Shown piece after piece: positions 1-8,289 of a DNA stretch of 64,000 nucleotides. Each line of letters opens with the position of its first letter. Within the stretch, counting starts at the first letter, position 1. The notes beneath the pieces were generated by a model. It was not told where the DNA came from. It did no database searches and saw only the letters and a list, made by a program, of their open reading frames with translations. The stretch is from Streptococcus timonensis (GTDB taxonomy: Bacteria > Bacillota > Bacilli > Lactobacillales > Streptococcaceae): the NCBI RefSeq assembly GCF_900095845.1, contig NZ_FMIX01000004.1, positions 379,501-443,500 of the forward strand, given 5' to 3'. The position numbers were made by a program, and so were the translations under genes.

Positions 1-114
1 ACCTATCTCTTTTATCTTCCTTGGGTCTTCATTGGAAATTTAGGCTTGAAAAGCTATGGTCAATGGGCCCAGAAAAAATATGAAGAAGATTTAGAACGGC
101 TAGAAAGTGAGTAG
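1..114 (+). CDS. 3' end of an unidentified protein (partial)
   Basis: An open frame enters the window at base 1 and stops with TAG at 112-114, giving the last 37 residues of a protein. The tail starts with a hydrophobic stretch (TYLFYLPWVFIGNLGL) and ends in a charged segment rich in Lys, Glu and Arg. This fits the last membrane helix and cytoplasmic tail of a membrane protein. Its position just before pncB-nadE would suit a vitamin B3 transporter, but that is inference from neighbourhood only. The pncB promoter starts only a few bases after its stop. Confidence 0.5.
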   Translation, partial: TYLFYLPWVFIGNLGLKSYGQWAQKKYEEDLERLESE

Positions 115-116
115 AC

Positions 117-147
117 TTGAGTCAAACCTTATAAAATATGCTATAAT
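117..147 (+). promoter_or_regulatory. pncB promoter with 5'UTR hairpin
   Basis: An extended -10 (TGC then TATAAT at 142-147) lies downstream of a weak TTGAGT at 117-122 (19 bp spacer). The transcript would carry a leader of about 50 nt. It holds an inverted repeat CTGTTTC (168-174) / GAAACAG (183-189) that ends right at the ribosome site AGGAAAGAAGGA. The repeat could be an operator or an RNA hairpin. I did not recognise a NiaR box. Confidence 0.6.
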
Positions 148-204
148 GGTACTAATTTATAAAGAATCTGTTTCCTTTTTTAGAAACAGGAAAGAAGGAC
201 TCAT

Positions 205-1665
205 ATGTACAAAGATGATAGTTTAACTTTACACACGGATTTGTATCAGATTAACATGATGCAGGTCTACTTTGACCAAGGCATTCATAATAAGAAAGCT
301 GTTTTTGAAGTTTATTTCCGCCAACAACCTTTTAATAACGGCTATGCTGTTTTTGCAGGGTTAGAGAGAATAGTAAAATACCTAGAAAACTTACGCTTCT
401 CAGACAGTGATATTGATTATCTAGAATCACTTGGTTACCATGGTGCATTTTTAGACTATCTCCGTAATCTCAAATTGGAGTTGACGGTTCGTTCTGCTCA
501 AGAAGGGGACTTAGTATTTGCTAATGAACCGATCGTTCAAGTGGAAGGACCTTTGGCGCAGTGTCAATTGGTTGAAACAGCCCTTTTGAATATCGTTAAC
601 TTTCAAACTTTGATAGCGACTAAGGCAGCACGCATTCGTTCTGTCATTGATGATGAACCTTTGATGGAGTTCGGAACACGTCGTGCGCAAGAAATGGATG
701 CGGCTATCTGGGGAACACGTGCGGCTGTAATTGGTGGTGCTAATGGAACTAGTAATGTCCGTGCAGGGAAACTCTTTGGCATCCCTGTTTTAGGAACACA
801 TGCCCATTCCTTGGTACAGGTCTATGGGAATGACTATCAGGCTTTCAAAGCCTATGCATCGACCCACCGTGACTGTGTCTTTCTTGTCGACACTTATGAT
901 ACCCTTCGTATCGGTGTACCTGCAGCTATTCAGGTTGCTCGTGAACTGGGAGATAAGATTAACTTTAAAGGTGTACGTATTGATTCAGGGGATATTGCCT
1001 ACATTTCTAAGAAAGTTCGACATCAGTTGGATGAAGCTGGTTTCCCAGATGCCAAAATTTATGCATCCAATGACCTAGATGAAAATACTATCCTTAATCT
1101 TAAAATGCAAAAAGCTAAGATTGATGTTTGGGGTGTAGGGACTAAACTTATCACTGCCTATGACCAACCTGCTCTTGGTGCAGTTTATAAAATTGTGGCT
1201 ATTGAAGATGAAAATGGTCAGATGTGCAACACCATCAAACTCTCTAGCAATGCTGAAAAAGTTTCAACTCCAGGTAAGAAACAAGTTTGGCGCATTACCA
1301 GTCGTGAAAAAGGAAAATCTGAAGGTGATTATATTACCTATGACGGTGTTGATGTGTCAAGTATGACTGAACTCAAGATGTTCCATCCAACCTATACTTA
1401 CATTAAGAAAACTGTCCGCAATTTTGATGCAGTTCCTCTCTTGGTGGATATTTTCAAGAATGGAAAACTAATCTATGATTTACCGAGTCTACCTGAAATT
1501 CAAGCTTATGCTCGCAAGGAATTTGATAAGCTCTGGGATGAATACAAACGTGTTCTTAACCCACAACATTATCCAGTAGACTTAGCGCATGATATTTGGC
1601 AAGATAAGATGGACTTGATTGACAAGATGCGTAAGGCAGCTCTAGGTGAAGGAGAAGAAGAATGA
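205..1665 (+). CDS. pncB: nicotinate phosphoribosyltransferase
   Basis: Cytoplasmic enzyme of NAD salvage (EC 6.3.4.21). It joins nicotinate to PRPP, with ATP hydrolysis, to give nicotinate mononucleotide. The 486-residue protein has the full family length and the conserved motifs FGTRRAQ (156-162), the Gly/Asn-rich stretch around 176-184 and GTHAHS (197-202), in the region where the family carries its phosphorylated histidine. The start ATG follows AGGAAAGAAGGA at good spacing. The stop overlaps the nadE start by four bases (ATGA), so the two are translationally coupled. The product of this step, after adenylylation by a NadD encoded elsewhere, is the substrate of NadE. A nicotinamidase gene that supplies nicotinate lies 9 kb downstream, after codY. 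Confidence 0.96.
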   Translation: MYKDDSLTLHTDLYQINMMQVYFDQGIHNKKAVFEVYFRQQPFNNGYAVFAGLERIVKYLENLRFSDSDIDYLESLGYHGAFLDYLRNLKLELTVRSAQEGDLVFANEPIVQVEGPLAQCQLVETALLNIVNFQTLIATKAARIRSVIDDEPLMEFGTRRAQEMDAAIWGTRAAVIGGANGTSNVRAGKLFGIPVLGTHAHSLVQVYGNDYQAFKAYASTHRDCVFLVDTYDTLRIGVPAAIQVARELGDKINFKGVRIDSGDIAYISKKVRHQLDEAGFPDAKIYASNDLDENTILNLKMQKAKIDVWGVGTKLITAYDQPALGAVYKIVAIEDENGQMCNTIKLSSNAEKVSTPGKKQVWRITSREKGKSEGDYITYDGVDVSSMTELKMFHPTYTYIKKTVRNFDAVPLLVDIFKNGKLIYDLPSLPEIQAYARKEFDKLWDEYKRVLNPQHYPVDLAHDIWQDKMDLIDKMRKAALGEGEEE

Positions 1666-2486
1666 GTTTGCAAGAGACCATTATCCAGCAATTAGGGGTT
1701 AAACCTGTCATTGATCCGCAAGAAGAAATCCGTCGTTCCATTGACTTTCTAAAAAGATATTTGAAGAAACATCCCTTCCTTAAAAGTTTTGTATTAGGAA
1801 TTTCTGGTGGTCAAGACTCGACTTTAGCTGGTCGCCTTGCCCAACTAGCTATGGAAGAAATGCGAGCTGAAACGGGTGATGGTTCTTATAAATTTATAGC
1901 GGTTCGTCTACCTTATGGTATTCAAGCTGATGAGGATGATGCCCAAAAAGCCCTTGCTTTTATCCAGCCAGATGTGAGTTTGGTGATCAATATCAAGGAT
2001 TCTGTAGATGCTATGGCTGCATCTGTTGAAGCTACTGGTAGTCCAATGTCAGACTTTAATAAAGGGAATATCAAGGCTAGAAGCCGGATGATTGCCCAAT
2101 ATGCGCTCGCTGGAGCTCATAGTGGTGCTGTTATCGGGACAGACCATGCTGCGGAAAATATCACAGGCTTTTTTACCAAGTTCGGTGACGGCGGTTCAGA
2201 TATTCTTCCTCTCTATCGCCTCAATAAACGTCAAGGAAAACAACTATTGAAGGTGCTTGGAGCTGATCCTTCTCTCTATGAAAAAGTACCGATTGCCGAT
2301 CTAGAAGAAGAGAAACCTGGCTTGGCAGATGAAGTTGCACTCGGTATAACCTACGAAGAGATTGATGACTACCTGGAAGGAAAACAAATCAGCCAAGAAG
2401 CACAAGCAACCATTGAAAAATGGTGGTACAAAGGCCAACACAAACGCCACCTACCAATCACAGTGTTTGATACGTTTTGGGAGTAA
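1662..2486 (+). CDS. nadE: NH3-dependent NAD+ synthetase
   Basis: Catalyses the last step of NAD synthesis, ATP-dependent amidation of nicotinate adenine dinucleotide using ammonia (EC 6.3.1.5). The 274-residue protein has the PP-loop ATP pyrophosphatase motif SGGQDST at 48-54, and a GTDHAAEN motif in the second half typical of the short, ammonia-using form. There is no N-terminal glutaminase domain, so it needs free ammonia. It is coupled to pncB through an ATGA overlap. Two tandem intrinsic terminators follow it. Confidence 0.96.
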   Translation: MSLQETIIQQLGVKPVIDPQEEIRRSIDFLKRYLKKHPFLKSFVLGISGGQDSTLAGRLAQLAMEEMRAETGDGSYKFIAVRLPYGIQADEDDAQKALAFIQPDVSLVINIKDSVDAMAASVEATGSPMSDFNKGNIKARSRMIAQYALAGAHSGAVIGTDHAAENITGFFTKFGDGGSDILPLYRLNKRQGKQLLKVLGADPSLYEKVPIADLEEEKPGLADEVALGITYEEIDDYLEGKQISQEAQATIEKWWYKGQHKRHLPITVFDTFWE

Positions 2487-2507
2487 AAAGATCCGGGGGA
2501 CCTTTTT
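2485..2507 (+). terminator. first terminator after nadE
   Basis: Stem AAAAAGATCC (2485-2494), loop GGG, then GGACCTTTTT (2498-2507), with one mismatch. It begins inside the nadE stop codon. Confidence 0.75.
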
Positions 2508-2583
2508 ACCTTCTTGCCTAGAAATGAGAAAGCGAAGAAGGTCCAGTGGACCTTTTTAGCTTAGGCATTCAAATAGAAAGCGA
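2496..2583 (+). repeat. tandem direct repeat carrying duplicated terminators
   Basis: Two imperfect copies of a unit of about 38 bp. Each runs from GGACCTTTTTA to AGAAAGCGAA (copy 1 about 2498-2536, copy 2 about 2548-2584). Each copy includes the T-rich side of a terminator hairpin. A larger inverted repeat, ACCTTCTT (2508-2515) / AAGAAGGT (2535-2542), joins the two. Confidence 0.65.
2538..2557 (+). terminator. second terminator after nadE
   Basis: Perfect stem AAGGTCC (2538-2544), loop AGT, GGACCTT (2548-2554), then a T run to 2557. It ends about 35 bp before the next gene. Confidence 0.75.
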
Positions 2584-2592
2584 ATTTGTATT

Positions 2593-3135
2593 ATGAAATC
2601 CATAGGTACAAAGACATTACATACTGAACGGTTGATATTGCGACGCTTTTGTGAAACTGATGCTCAAGCCATGTTTGAGAATTGGGCTTCTCGTCTAGAT
2701 AATCTAACCTATGTTACTTGGGATCCACACCAGAATGTCGAACAGACTCGAAACTCTATTGGCAATTGGGTAGCATCCTATGACAATCCTAACTATTACA
2801 AATGGGCCATTTGTCTCAAAGAAAATCCAGACTATGTCATTGGAGATATTAGTCTGGTCAGTGTGGATGAAGAAAACTCTAGCTGTGAGATCGGATATAT
2901 CTTAGGGATGGACTATTGGGAACGAGGGATCATGACAGAAGCATTGAAGGCTGTTTTATCATACTGTTTGGATGAGATTAGATTTAAAGAGGTTAATGCT
3001 TGCTATGCAAGCTTAAATCCCGCCTCTGGTCGTGTGATGGAAAAGGCGGGTATGACTTTTTGGAAGACAATTCCAAATGCAGTTGAACGAAAAGGTTATA
3101 TCGCTGATAAAATTTATTATCAAATCAAAAAATAA
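2593..3135 (+). CDS. GNAT family N-acetyltransferase (RimJ/RimL type)
   Basis: Predicted acetyl-CoA-dependent acetyltransferase of 180 residues. It shows the RimJ/RimL pattern: an N-terminal 'TERLILRRF' strand, a central 'CEIGYILG...WERGIMTEALKAVL' acetyl-CoA-binding region, and a C-terminal 'NPASGRVMEKAGM' helix. The substrate cannot be read from the sequence; relatives acetylate ribosomal protein N-termini, antibiotics or small amines. The ribosome site in front is poor (AGAAAGCGA), which suggests weak translation. The gene stands alone between the nadE terminators and a bidirectional terminator. Confidence 0.85.
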   Translation: MKSIGTKTLHTERLILRRFCETDAQAMFENWASRLDNLTYVTWDPHQNVEQTRNSIGNWVASYDNPNYYKWAICLKENPDYVIGDISLVSVDEENSSCEIGYILGMDYWERGIMTEALKAVLSYCLDEIRFKEVNACYASLNPASGRVMEKAGMTFWKTIPNAVERKGYIADKIYYQIKK

Positions 3136-3168
3136 GATGGAAAAGAATAACTTTTCCATCTTATTTTT
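3128..3168. terminator. bidirectional terminator between the acetyltransferase gene and pepQ
   Basis: Perfect 18 bp stem AAAAATAAGATGGAAAAG (3128-3145) with loop AATAA and its complement at 3151-3168. It is flanked by A and T runs on both sides and serves two convergent genes. The acetyltransferase stop codon lies inside the stem. Confidence 0.9.
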
Positions 3169-3181
3169 TATAATATACTTT

Positions 3182-4264
3182 TTAATCAAAATAAAGCAAG
3201 TCTTTGCTGGTACTTGTAAAGAGGTCGAAGCCATCCTTCGTAACAACACCGCAGTCCTCGATGCGGACACCGACTTTGCCAGGGATGTAGATACCAGGTT
3301 CAACTGAGAAGCACATGCCTTCTTCGATAACCATGTCGTTTCCTTCCATGATAGATGGGAATTCGTGGACATCCATACCGATACCATGACCGAGACGGTG
3401 GTTAAAGTATTCACCGAAGCCAGCTTTTTCGATCACTTCACGAGCTGCGCGGTCTACTTCATGAGCTGTCACACCAGGTTTGATAAAGTCAAGGGCAGCT
3501 TGTTGAGCTTCTAGAGTCAAGTTGTAAATATCTTTCTTGAATTGGTCAGGTTTACCAACAGCGACTGTACGAGTCATATCTGATGCATAACCATTGACCA
3601 TCACACCGAGGTCAAAGAGGAGAAGAGCATTGTTTTCAACCTTGTTAGCTCCAGGGATACCATGCGGATTCGCAGCATTATCACCAGTCAAGACCATGGT
3701 ATCAAAGCTCATTTCGTAGCCTTCACGTTTCATAGCAAAATCGATTTGCGCAATGATATCAGTTTCCGTATTATCAAGAGAGATATTGTCAAAACCAACT
3801 TTAACAGACTTGTCGGCGTAAATACCCGCTACCATCATCTTTTGCACTTCGTCTGCAGATTTGATCAAGCGCATGCGTTGGATCAATGGAGTTAAGTTGT
3901 CAAACTCAGCACTTTCAAAGACAGTTTTCAAACCGTGGTATTTGGTCAAGATGAGATTGTCAAACTCAACTGCTACACGTTTGAAGTCAAACTGTGGCAA
4001 GGCATTTTGAATTTTCTTCCAAGGGTTTTCAGAGTCCACATAGCCAACTACTGGGAATGATACGGTGCTAGTAGCACGCTCAACCTCAAGTGCTGGGACG
4101 AAGAGAAGCGGTTCCTGATCTGCAAGGACAAAAAGGAACATTTGACGTTCGTGTGGATCACTGTAAAAGCCAGTGAGGTAATTAATTGTGACGGGGTCAG
4201 ATACGACAGCGACGTCTAGCTTTTCTGATTCAAGATAAGTTAAGATTTGTTGTAATTTAGACAT
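3182..4264 (-). CDS. pepQ: Xaa-Pro dipeptidase / aminopeptidase P family peptidase
   Basis: Cytoplasmic metallopeptidase (M24 family) that releases the residue before proline in short peptides, used to recycle amino acids from imported peptides. The 360-residue protein has an N-terminal creatinase-type domain (about 1-125) and a C-terminal pita-bread catalytic domain. All five metal ligands are visible: Asp218, Asp229, His293 (GHGIGMDVHE), Glu322 (SVEPGIY) and Glu336. The start follows AGAAGGT. It is transcribed alone, convergent with the acetyltransferase gene. The split between prolidase and aminopeptidase P activity cannot be settled from sequence. Confidence 0.92.
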   Translation of the reverse strand: MSKLQQILTYLESEKLDVAVVSDPVTINYLTGFYSDPHERQMFLFVLADQEPLLFVPALEVERATSTVSFPVVGYVDSENPWKKIQNALPQFDFKRVAVEFDNLILTKYHGLKTVFESAEFDNLTPLIQRMRLIKSADEVQKMMVAGIYADKSVKVGFDNISLDNTETDIIAQIDFAMKREGYEMSFDTMVLTGDNAANPHGIPGANKVENNALLLFDLGVMVNGYASDMTRTVAVGKPDQFKKDIYNLTLEAQQAALDFIKPGVTAHEVDRAAREVIEKAGFGEYFNHRLGHGIGMDVHEFPSIMEGNDMVIEEGMCFSVEPGIYIPGKVGVRIEDCGVVTKDGFDLFTSTSKDLLYFD

Positions 4265-4336
4265 ATGCTACCTTCTTTCTACCCCTCTATTTTTGCAAAA
4301 ATTAGTAGAAAATGCAAGGAAGAAGGAGAAAAGAAC

Positions 4337-4372
4337 CAAAAAAAATTCCAACAGCTAATAGCATGTTGGAAT
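4337..4372 (-). terminator. terminator of the murT-gatD operon
   Basis: Read on the minus strand: stem ATTCCAACA, loop of 10 nt, TGTTGGAAT, then eight T (complement of 4337-4344), directly after the gatD stop. Confidence 0.88.
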
Positions 4373-4379
4373 CTAAATA

Positions 4380-5162
4380 TTAATTGAAGTCTGCCTTGCT
4401 TTTAACATCGCTGTATTCTTCAGCAACTTCTTGGCTAAGGATATCCTCATAAGCTGGAAGGTCGATGTCCTGACCATATTTTTTCTTAAGAGCAGTAGTG
4501 ACCAAGCGATAGGCTAGATTGGCATTACGAGAAAGGATTGGCCCGTGGAAATAAGAACCGAAAACATTTTTATAGTGAACACCTTCACCGACCTTTTCTT
4601 CGTTGTTGCCATTTCCATAGACAACCTGCCCCAATGGTTTTTGGTCATCTGAGAGGAAGGTGCGGCCTTGGTGATTTTCAAAACCATAGTAGGTTTCATC
4701 GAATTCTTCGTTATGAATTTTAATGTCACCAATAAAGCGGTTATTGGTTTGGTTGAGTGTATAGTGTCCCATGACACCTAGACCTTCGATGCGTCTTCCA
4801 GAAGCTTCAATATAGTATTGGCCTAATAGTTGGAAGCCACCACAGATAGCTAGAACGACACCATCATTTTGGATAAAGTTGTCAATACTATCTTTTTTAT
4901 CGGGTAGATCACCAGCAATGATGCTTTGTTCAAAGTCTTGACCACCACCAAAGAAGGCAATATCATAGTAGTTCTCATCAAAATCATCATGGAGAGAAAC
5001 GATGTCAACTGTAACATGGGCACCAAGCTTTTCAGCTACATACTTGAGCATGAGGATATTTCCATTATCTCCGTATGTATTCATAAGATTTCCATAGAGA
5101 TGGGCTATATTTAGTTGGTATGGATAGTTGCCGTCTGTTGATGAAAGTGAAGTATAAACCAT
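4380..5162 (-). CDS. gatD: lipid II isoglutaminyl synthase, glutaminase subunit
   Basis: Supplies ammonia from glutamine to MurT, which amidates the D-glutamate of lipid II to D-isoglutamine, a modification needed for peptidoglycan cross-linking in pneumococcus. The 260-residue protein has a class I glutamine amidotransferase fold with nucleophile Cys107 in [11 protein letters not shown] and the partner His206 in GSYFHGP. The usual third triad residue of this class (Glu two residues after the His) is absent: the sequence is HGP. That is normal for the GatD/CobB-like branch. The start codon overlaps the murT stop (TAATG), so translation is coupled and the two subunits are made together. Confidence 0.95.
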   Translation of the reverse strand: MVYTSLSSTDGNYPYQLNIAHLYGNLMNTYGDNGNILMLKYVAEKLGAHVTVDIVSLHDDFDENYYDIAFFGGGQDFEQSIIAGDLPDKKDSIDNFIQNDGVVLAICGGFQLLGQYYIEASGRRIEGLGVMGHYTLNQTNNRFIGDIKIHNEEFDETYYGFENHQGRTFLSDDQKPLGQVVYGNGNNEEKVGEGVHYKNVFGSYFHGPILSRNANLAYRLVTTALKKKYGQDIDLPAYEDILSQEVAEEYSDVKSKADFN

Positions 5163-6505
5163 TAGTTCATCTCCTTTCTAACAATCTGACGATTAGCTAG
5201 TAATTCTCGAAATTCAAGCATAGCTGTATATGTCGCAAGGATATAAGCATGCTTGCAGTCTTGATTTTCAATCGTTTTAAGAACTTGTTCCAAGCTGCTT
5301 GTTTCAGTGATTTTATCAGCTGGATAGCCAGTAACACGAAGACGACGAGCGATTTCAGAATGGCGAACTCCTCCAGCGTTGATTTCTGGAATGTCCATAT
5401 CAGTAATTTGTTCAAAGTCAGCATCCCAAATCCAACTGGTATCAATACCATCTGCATAGAACGCATTTAGAAGAACTGATAAACTAAACGGATATGGAGC
5501 CAGTTTAATCATCTCAATCGCTTGAGTAGCTCCTACAGGATTCTTGATAAGGACGAGTGTGCATTCCTTATCTCCGATTTGGAAAGTTTCTTGTCGTCCA
5601 AAGACAGCACGGCTCTTATCAAATCCTTGCTTGATAAGTTGTGGCTGAGCTCCAAGGAAGCGAGCAATAGCAACAGCGGCAAGGGCATTGTAGATATTGT
5701 AGAGTCCACCGATTTGAATACCGTATTCTTGGTCATCGATAACAAAGCGAGAGCGATTGTTGGTTAATTCAACCAGTTCTGTCACTCGATAGTTTAAATC
5801 AGGGCGTTTACATCCACAATTCTCGCAGATATAAGCTCCTAAGTTAGCATAAGTATTAAGTTCATACTTGAGAATGCTGTGGCAATTAGGACATAGGATA
5901 CCTTCGGTATTGTAGTGTGCTAACTGAGCTGGCCCTTTTTCTAAGTCAAAGCCAAAATATTGAATAGGATTAGGAATAGCTGGCTTGTAGAAAAGTGGAC
6001 TATCTCCATTAAGAAGAACCGTAGCAGTAGGAACCTTTCGGATAGCATCCAAAATCATCTTATAAGTTGTGTAAATCTCACCATAGCGGTCCATCTGGTC
6101 ACGGAAAATATTAGTGATAACAAAGAGACTAGGTTGGATGTAGTCACAGATACGCGAGAGGCTGGCTTCGTCGATTTCTAGGACGGCTATATTTTTACCT
6201 GATTTAGAAGATTTTGCATTCAAAAAAGTAGTGGTGATTCCTGAAATCATGTTGGCGCCACTTGGATTGGTTAATACTTGGCCATAGACTTCTTTTAAAA
6301 TCCCGACAGTAAGGGCTGTTGTCAAGGTTTTACCATTCGTACCAGTTACCACGACAATCTCATAGTTTTTTGCTAGATGCTGTAAAATATCTTTATCAAA
6401 TTGAAGGGCAAGTTTTCCTGGGAGTGTACTTCCACGTCCAAGACGACTTAAAATAAAGTGAGAAGAACGTCCAACTAGGAGCCCAAAAGTAGTTTCAAGT
6501 TTCAT
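5162..6505 (-). CDS. murT: lipid II isoglutaminyl synthase, Mur ligase subunit
   Basis: ATP-dependent amidase subunit working with GatD on lipid II at the inner face of the membrane. The 447-residue protein has a Mur ligase ATP loop GTNGKT (55-60). A Cys4-type zinc ribbon is inserted in the central domain (Cys205, Cys208, Cys227, Cys230, with Cys232 nearby). The C-terminal domain carries DGIDTSW, whose Asp355 corresponds from memory to the catalytic Asp described for pneumococcal MurT. There is no ribosome site. An extended -10 ends 6 nt before the ATG, so the mRNA is predicted to be leaderless (see the promoter entry). Confidence 0.95.
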   Translation of the reverse strand: MKLETTFGLLVGRSSHFILSRLGRGSTLPGKLALQFDKDILQHLAKNYEIVVVTGTNGKTLTTALTVGILKEVYGQVLTNPSGANMISGITTTFLNAKSSKSGKNIAVLEIDEASLSRICDYIQPSLFVITNIFRDQMDRYGEIYTTYKMILDAIRKVPTATVLLNGDSPLFYKPAIPNPIQYFGFDLEKGPAQLAHYNTEGILCPNCHSILKYELNTYANLGAYICENCGCKRPDLNYRVTELVELTNNRSRFVIDDQEYGIQIGGLYNIYNALAAVAIARFLGAQPQLIKQGFDKSRAVFGRQETFQIGDKECTLVLIKNPVGATQAIEMIKLAPYPFSLSVLLNAFYADGIDTSWIWDADFEQITDMDIPEINAGGVRHSEIARRLRVTGYPADKITETSSLEQVLKTIENQDCKHAYILATYTAMLEFRELLANRQIVRKEMN

Positions 6506-6511
6506 GTTTCT

Positions 6512-6520
6512 ATTATATCA
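6512..6520 (-). promoter_or_regulatory. murT-gatD promoter, predicted leaderless
   Basis: On the minus strand an extended -10 TGA-TATAAT is followed by six bases (AGAAAC) and then the murT ATG. Transcription would start at or within a base of the A of the start codon. No -35 box and no Shine-Dalgarno are visible. Confidence 0.75.
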
Positions 6521-6558
6521 TAAAAGATGGAAAAGATAGATTTGAGATTTTGGATAAG

Positions 6559-6589
6559 AAAAAAACAACCCTAGGAGGGTTGTTTTTTT
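6559..6589 (-). terminator. terminator downstream of the Har-like reductase gene
   Basis: Stem AAAAACAACCCT (6561-6572), loop AGG, AGGGTTGTTTTT, with A and T runs on either side. On the minus strand it ends the reductase transcript about 40 bp before the murT promoter. Confidence 0.88.
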
Positions 6590-6605
6590 ATAAGTATATC
6601 TTAGG

Positions 6606-7922
6606 TTAAATCGCAAATAAGTCATTCAAATTCTCAGCCAAGGTTGGGTGAGTGAAGATTTGTTTTGTGAAGTAAGTGTATGGGATTTTGTTGTCCATAG
6701 CTACAGTAATGATGTTGATGATTTCTTGAGATCCTTCTGAGAAGATAGTTGCACCTAGAATTTCTTTGGTTTCAGTGTTGACAACTGCTTTGAAGGCACC
6801 ACGAAGGTCACCATTTACATGACCACGAGGCATAGCAGCAACAGGGATTTCCTTAACAGCGTATGAAAGTTTCAAATCAGCTGCTTGGCTTTCGGTCAAA
6901 CCAACTTGTGAAAGTGCTGGTGTAATGAACATGGTGTTTGGAACATTGAGACGGTCTTCAAGTGTGTAGCTGCCATCACCAGCAAGGTAGCTGTAAACAA
7001 CACGGAAGTCATCTAGTGAAATGTAGGTAAATTGAAGTCCACCGTTGACATCTCCAACTGCAAAGACTCCAGGAACGTTTGTTTGACAATGTTTGTCCAC
7101 CTTGATAGCACCACGTTCAGTTAGTTCAATATCCGTATTTTCAAGATGAAGTGGCTCTACATTTGGTTTACGTCCTGTTGCGTAGAGAAGGGCATCGAAA
7201 CGGTAGGTTTCATTCTCTGTCACGACAAGAACTTGGTCACCATCGTTTTTGATTTCAGTAGTATGGATATTTTGAAGCAGTTCAATGCCGTCTTCTTCCA
7301 TGTATTGTTTAGCAAGAGCAGCAATAGAAGGTTCTGCGCGAGGTAGGAAAGTATCTAGAGCATCTAGGACTGTTACCTTGCTTCCAAGTTTATTGTAGAG
7401 ACCAGCAAACTCAAGACCGATATTTCCACCACCAAGAATTCCGAGTTTTTCTGGTAATTGTTCCAAGTTTTGGATACCAGTTGAATCAAAGACATTCTTG
7501 CTAGTAGCTAGGCCTGGAATAGGTAGAACATTTGATACAGCACCAGTGTTGATGACGATTGTTTCAGCAGTTAGTTCTTTTTTTTCATCACCAGCTTGAA
7601 TTTCGATGACTTTATTAGAAACAAAGTGGGCTTCAGCATCAATGATATCAACTCCAGTACCAGCGATAGTAGCATAGTTTTTACCGTTGAGGCGACTAGT
7701 GATAGTATTTTTGTTAGCAATGACTTCTTCAAAAGACAAGTCTTTCTCAGCAGCGACTAGCAAGGTTTTAGTTGGAATACAACCGATGTTGATACAAGTT
7801 CCACCGTACATAGCCTTGTTGCGCTCGATAAGAGCTACTTTTTTTCCAGCACTAGCCAGTTTGGCAGCAAGAGTTTTACCTGCCTTACCAAATCCAATGA
7901 CAATTAAATCGTATGTTAACAT
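6606..7922 (-). CDS. har: FAD-dependent pyridine nucleotide-disulfide reductase, Har/RclA-like
   Basis: Flavoprotein of 438 residues in the glutathione reductase superfamily. It has an N-terminal FAD loop GFGKAG (10-15), redox cysteines Cys43 and Cys48 in GGTCINIGCIPT, an NAD(P)-binding loop GGGNIG in the middle, a third FAD motif (GVFAVGDVNGG), and a C-terminal His425/Glu430 pair (HPTLAE). From memory, the pneumococcal gene next to murT-gatD encodes Har, an NAD(P)H-dependent hypothiocyanous acid reductase that protects against lactoperoxidase products. The neighbourhood match makes this the best guess. Databases often call it glutathione reductase or dihydrolipoamide dehydrogenase. Ribosome site AGGAGG. 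It has its own promoter and terminator. Confidence 0.85.
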   Translation of the reverse strand: MLTYDLIVIGFGKAGKTLAAKLASAGKKVALIERNKAMYGGTCINIGCIPTKTLLVAAEKDLSFEEVIANKNTITSRLNGKNYATIAGTGVDIIDAEAHFVSNKVIEIQAGDEKKELTAETIVINTGAVSNVLPIPGLATSKNVFDSTGIQNLEQLPEKLGILGGGNIGLEFAGLYNKLGSKVTVLDALDTFLPRAEPSIAALAKQYMEEDGIELLQNIHTTEIKNDGDQVLVVTENETYRFDALLYATGRKPNVEPLHLENTDIELTERGAIKVDKHCQTNVPGVFAVGDVNGGLQFTYISLDDFRVVYSYLAGDGSYTLEDRLNVPNTMFITPALSQVGLTESQAADLKLSYAVKEIPVAAMPRGHVNGDLRGAFKAVVNTETKEILGATIFSEGSQEIINIITVAMDNKIPYTYFTKQIFTHPTLAENLNDLFAI

Positions 7923-7946
7923 TTTTAAATCCTCCTGTTTGATTTC

Positions 7947-7977
7947 ATTCTAGCACAAGAAAAAAATTTTTTCACAA
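7947..7977 (-). promoter_or_regulatory. promoter of the Har-like reductase gene
   Basis: Minus strand: extended -10 TGC-TAGAAT (7947-7955) with a possible TTGTGA (7972-7977) at a long 19 bp spacing. The leader is about 20 nt and contains AGGAGG. Confidence 0.55.
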
Positions 7978-8130
7978 TTCTGCTACGCTAAAATAAAGGG
8001 ATTACATTTTTTTGAAAAAAAAATCGACGATGATTTTTAAGTACTTTTCAGTGAGGATAAGAAGAGTTTGGTTAAAAAATCGTTTACATGATTTAATCAG
8101 AGGGTTTGACTATCTTTTGCCTCCTTCTTG

Positions 8131-8289
8131 TGTTATACTAGATAAGTTGCAAAGAAAGCAGTACTTTTCTTTAGTGGAAAAGAAGCAACACGATCTTTCA
8201 TATAAAGATATGAAAATACGTCATGAAAAGAAAAGTATAAACTAAGCGCTATAGGGTGGCTTCGCACCACCTTTAGAAAGAAGAAAAAC
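8131..8289 (+). promoter_or_regulatory. cshA promoter and long structured leader
   Basis: The divergent gap between the reductase gene and cshA (7923-8289) holds no convincing gene. Extended -10 TGT-TATACT lies at 8131-8139, with only a distant TTGACT at 8106-8111. The leader is about 145 nt. It contains a strong hairpin TTTCATAT-aaag-ATATGAAA (about 8197-8216) and a second hairpin GGTG...CACC around a TTCG turn (about 8256-8270) shortly before the start. Such leaders are common for cold-responsive helicase genes, but control is only inferred here. Confidence 0.55.

Noticed and set aside
168..189. CTGTTTC / GAAACAG upstream of pncB as a NiaR operator
   Set aside because: It does not match the NiaR motif I remember for streptococci (a TGT-TA-ACA type palindrome). 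Noted only as an unassigned inverted repeat.
3013..3414. 133-codon minus-strand open frame overlapping the end of pepQ and the acetyltransferase gene
   Set aside because: It runs across a bidirectional terminator, overlaps two well-supported genes and resembles nothing.
8012..8245. A 77-codon open frame in the reductase-cshA gap
   Set aside because: It spans the cshA promoter and leader hairpins, has no ribosome site and gives no recognisable protein. The stretch is better explained as a leader.
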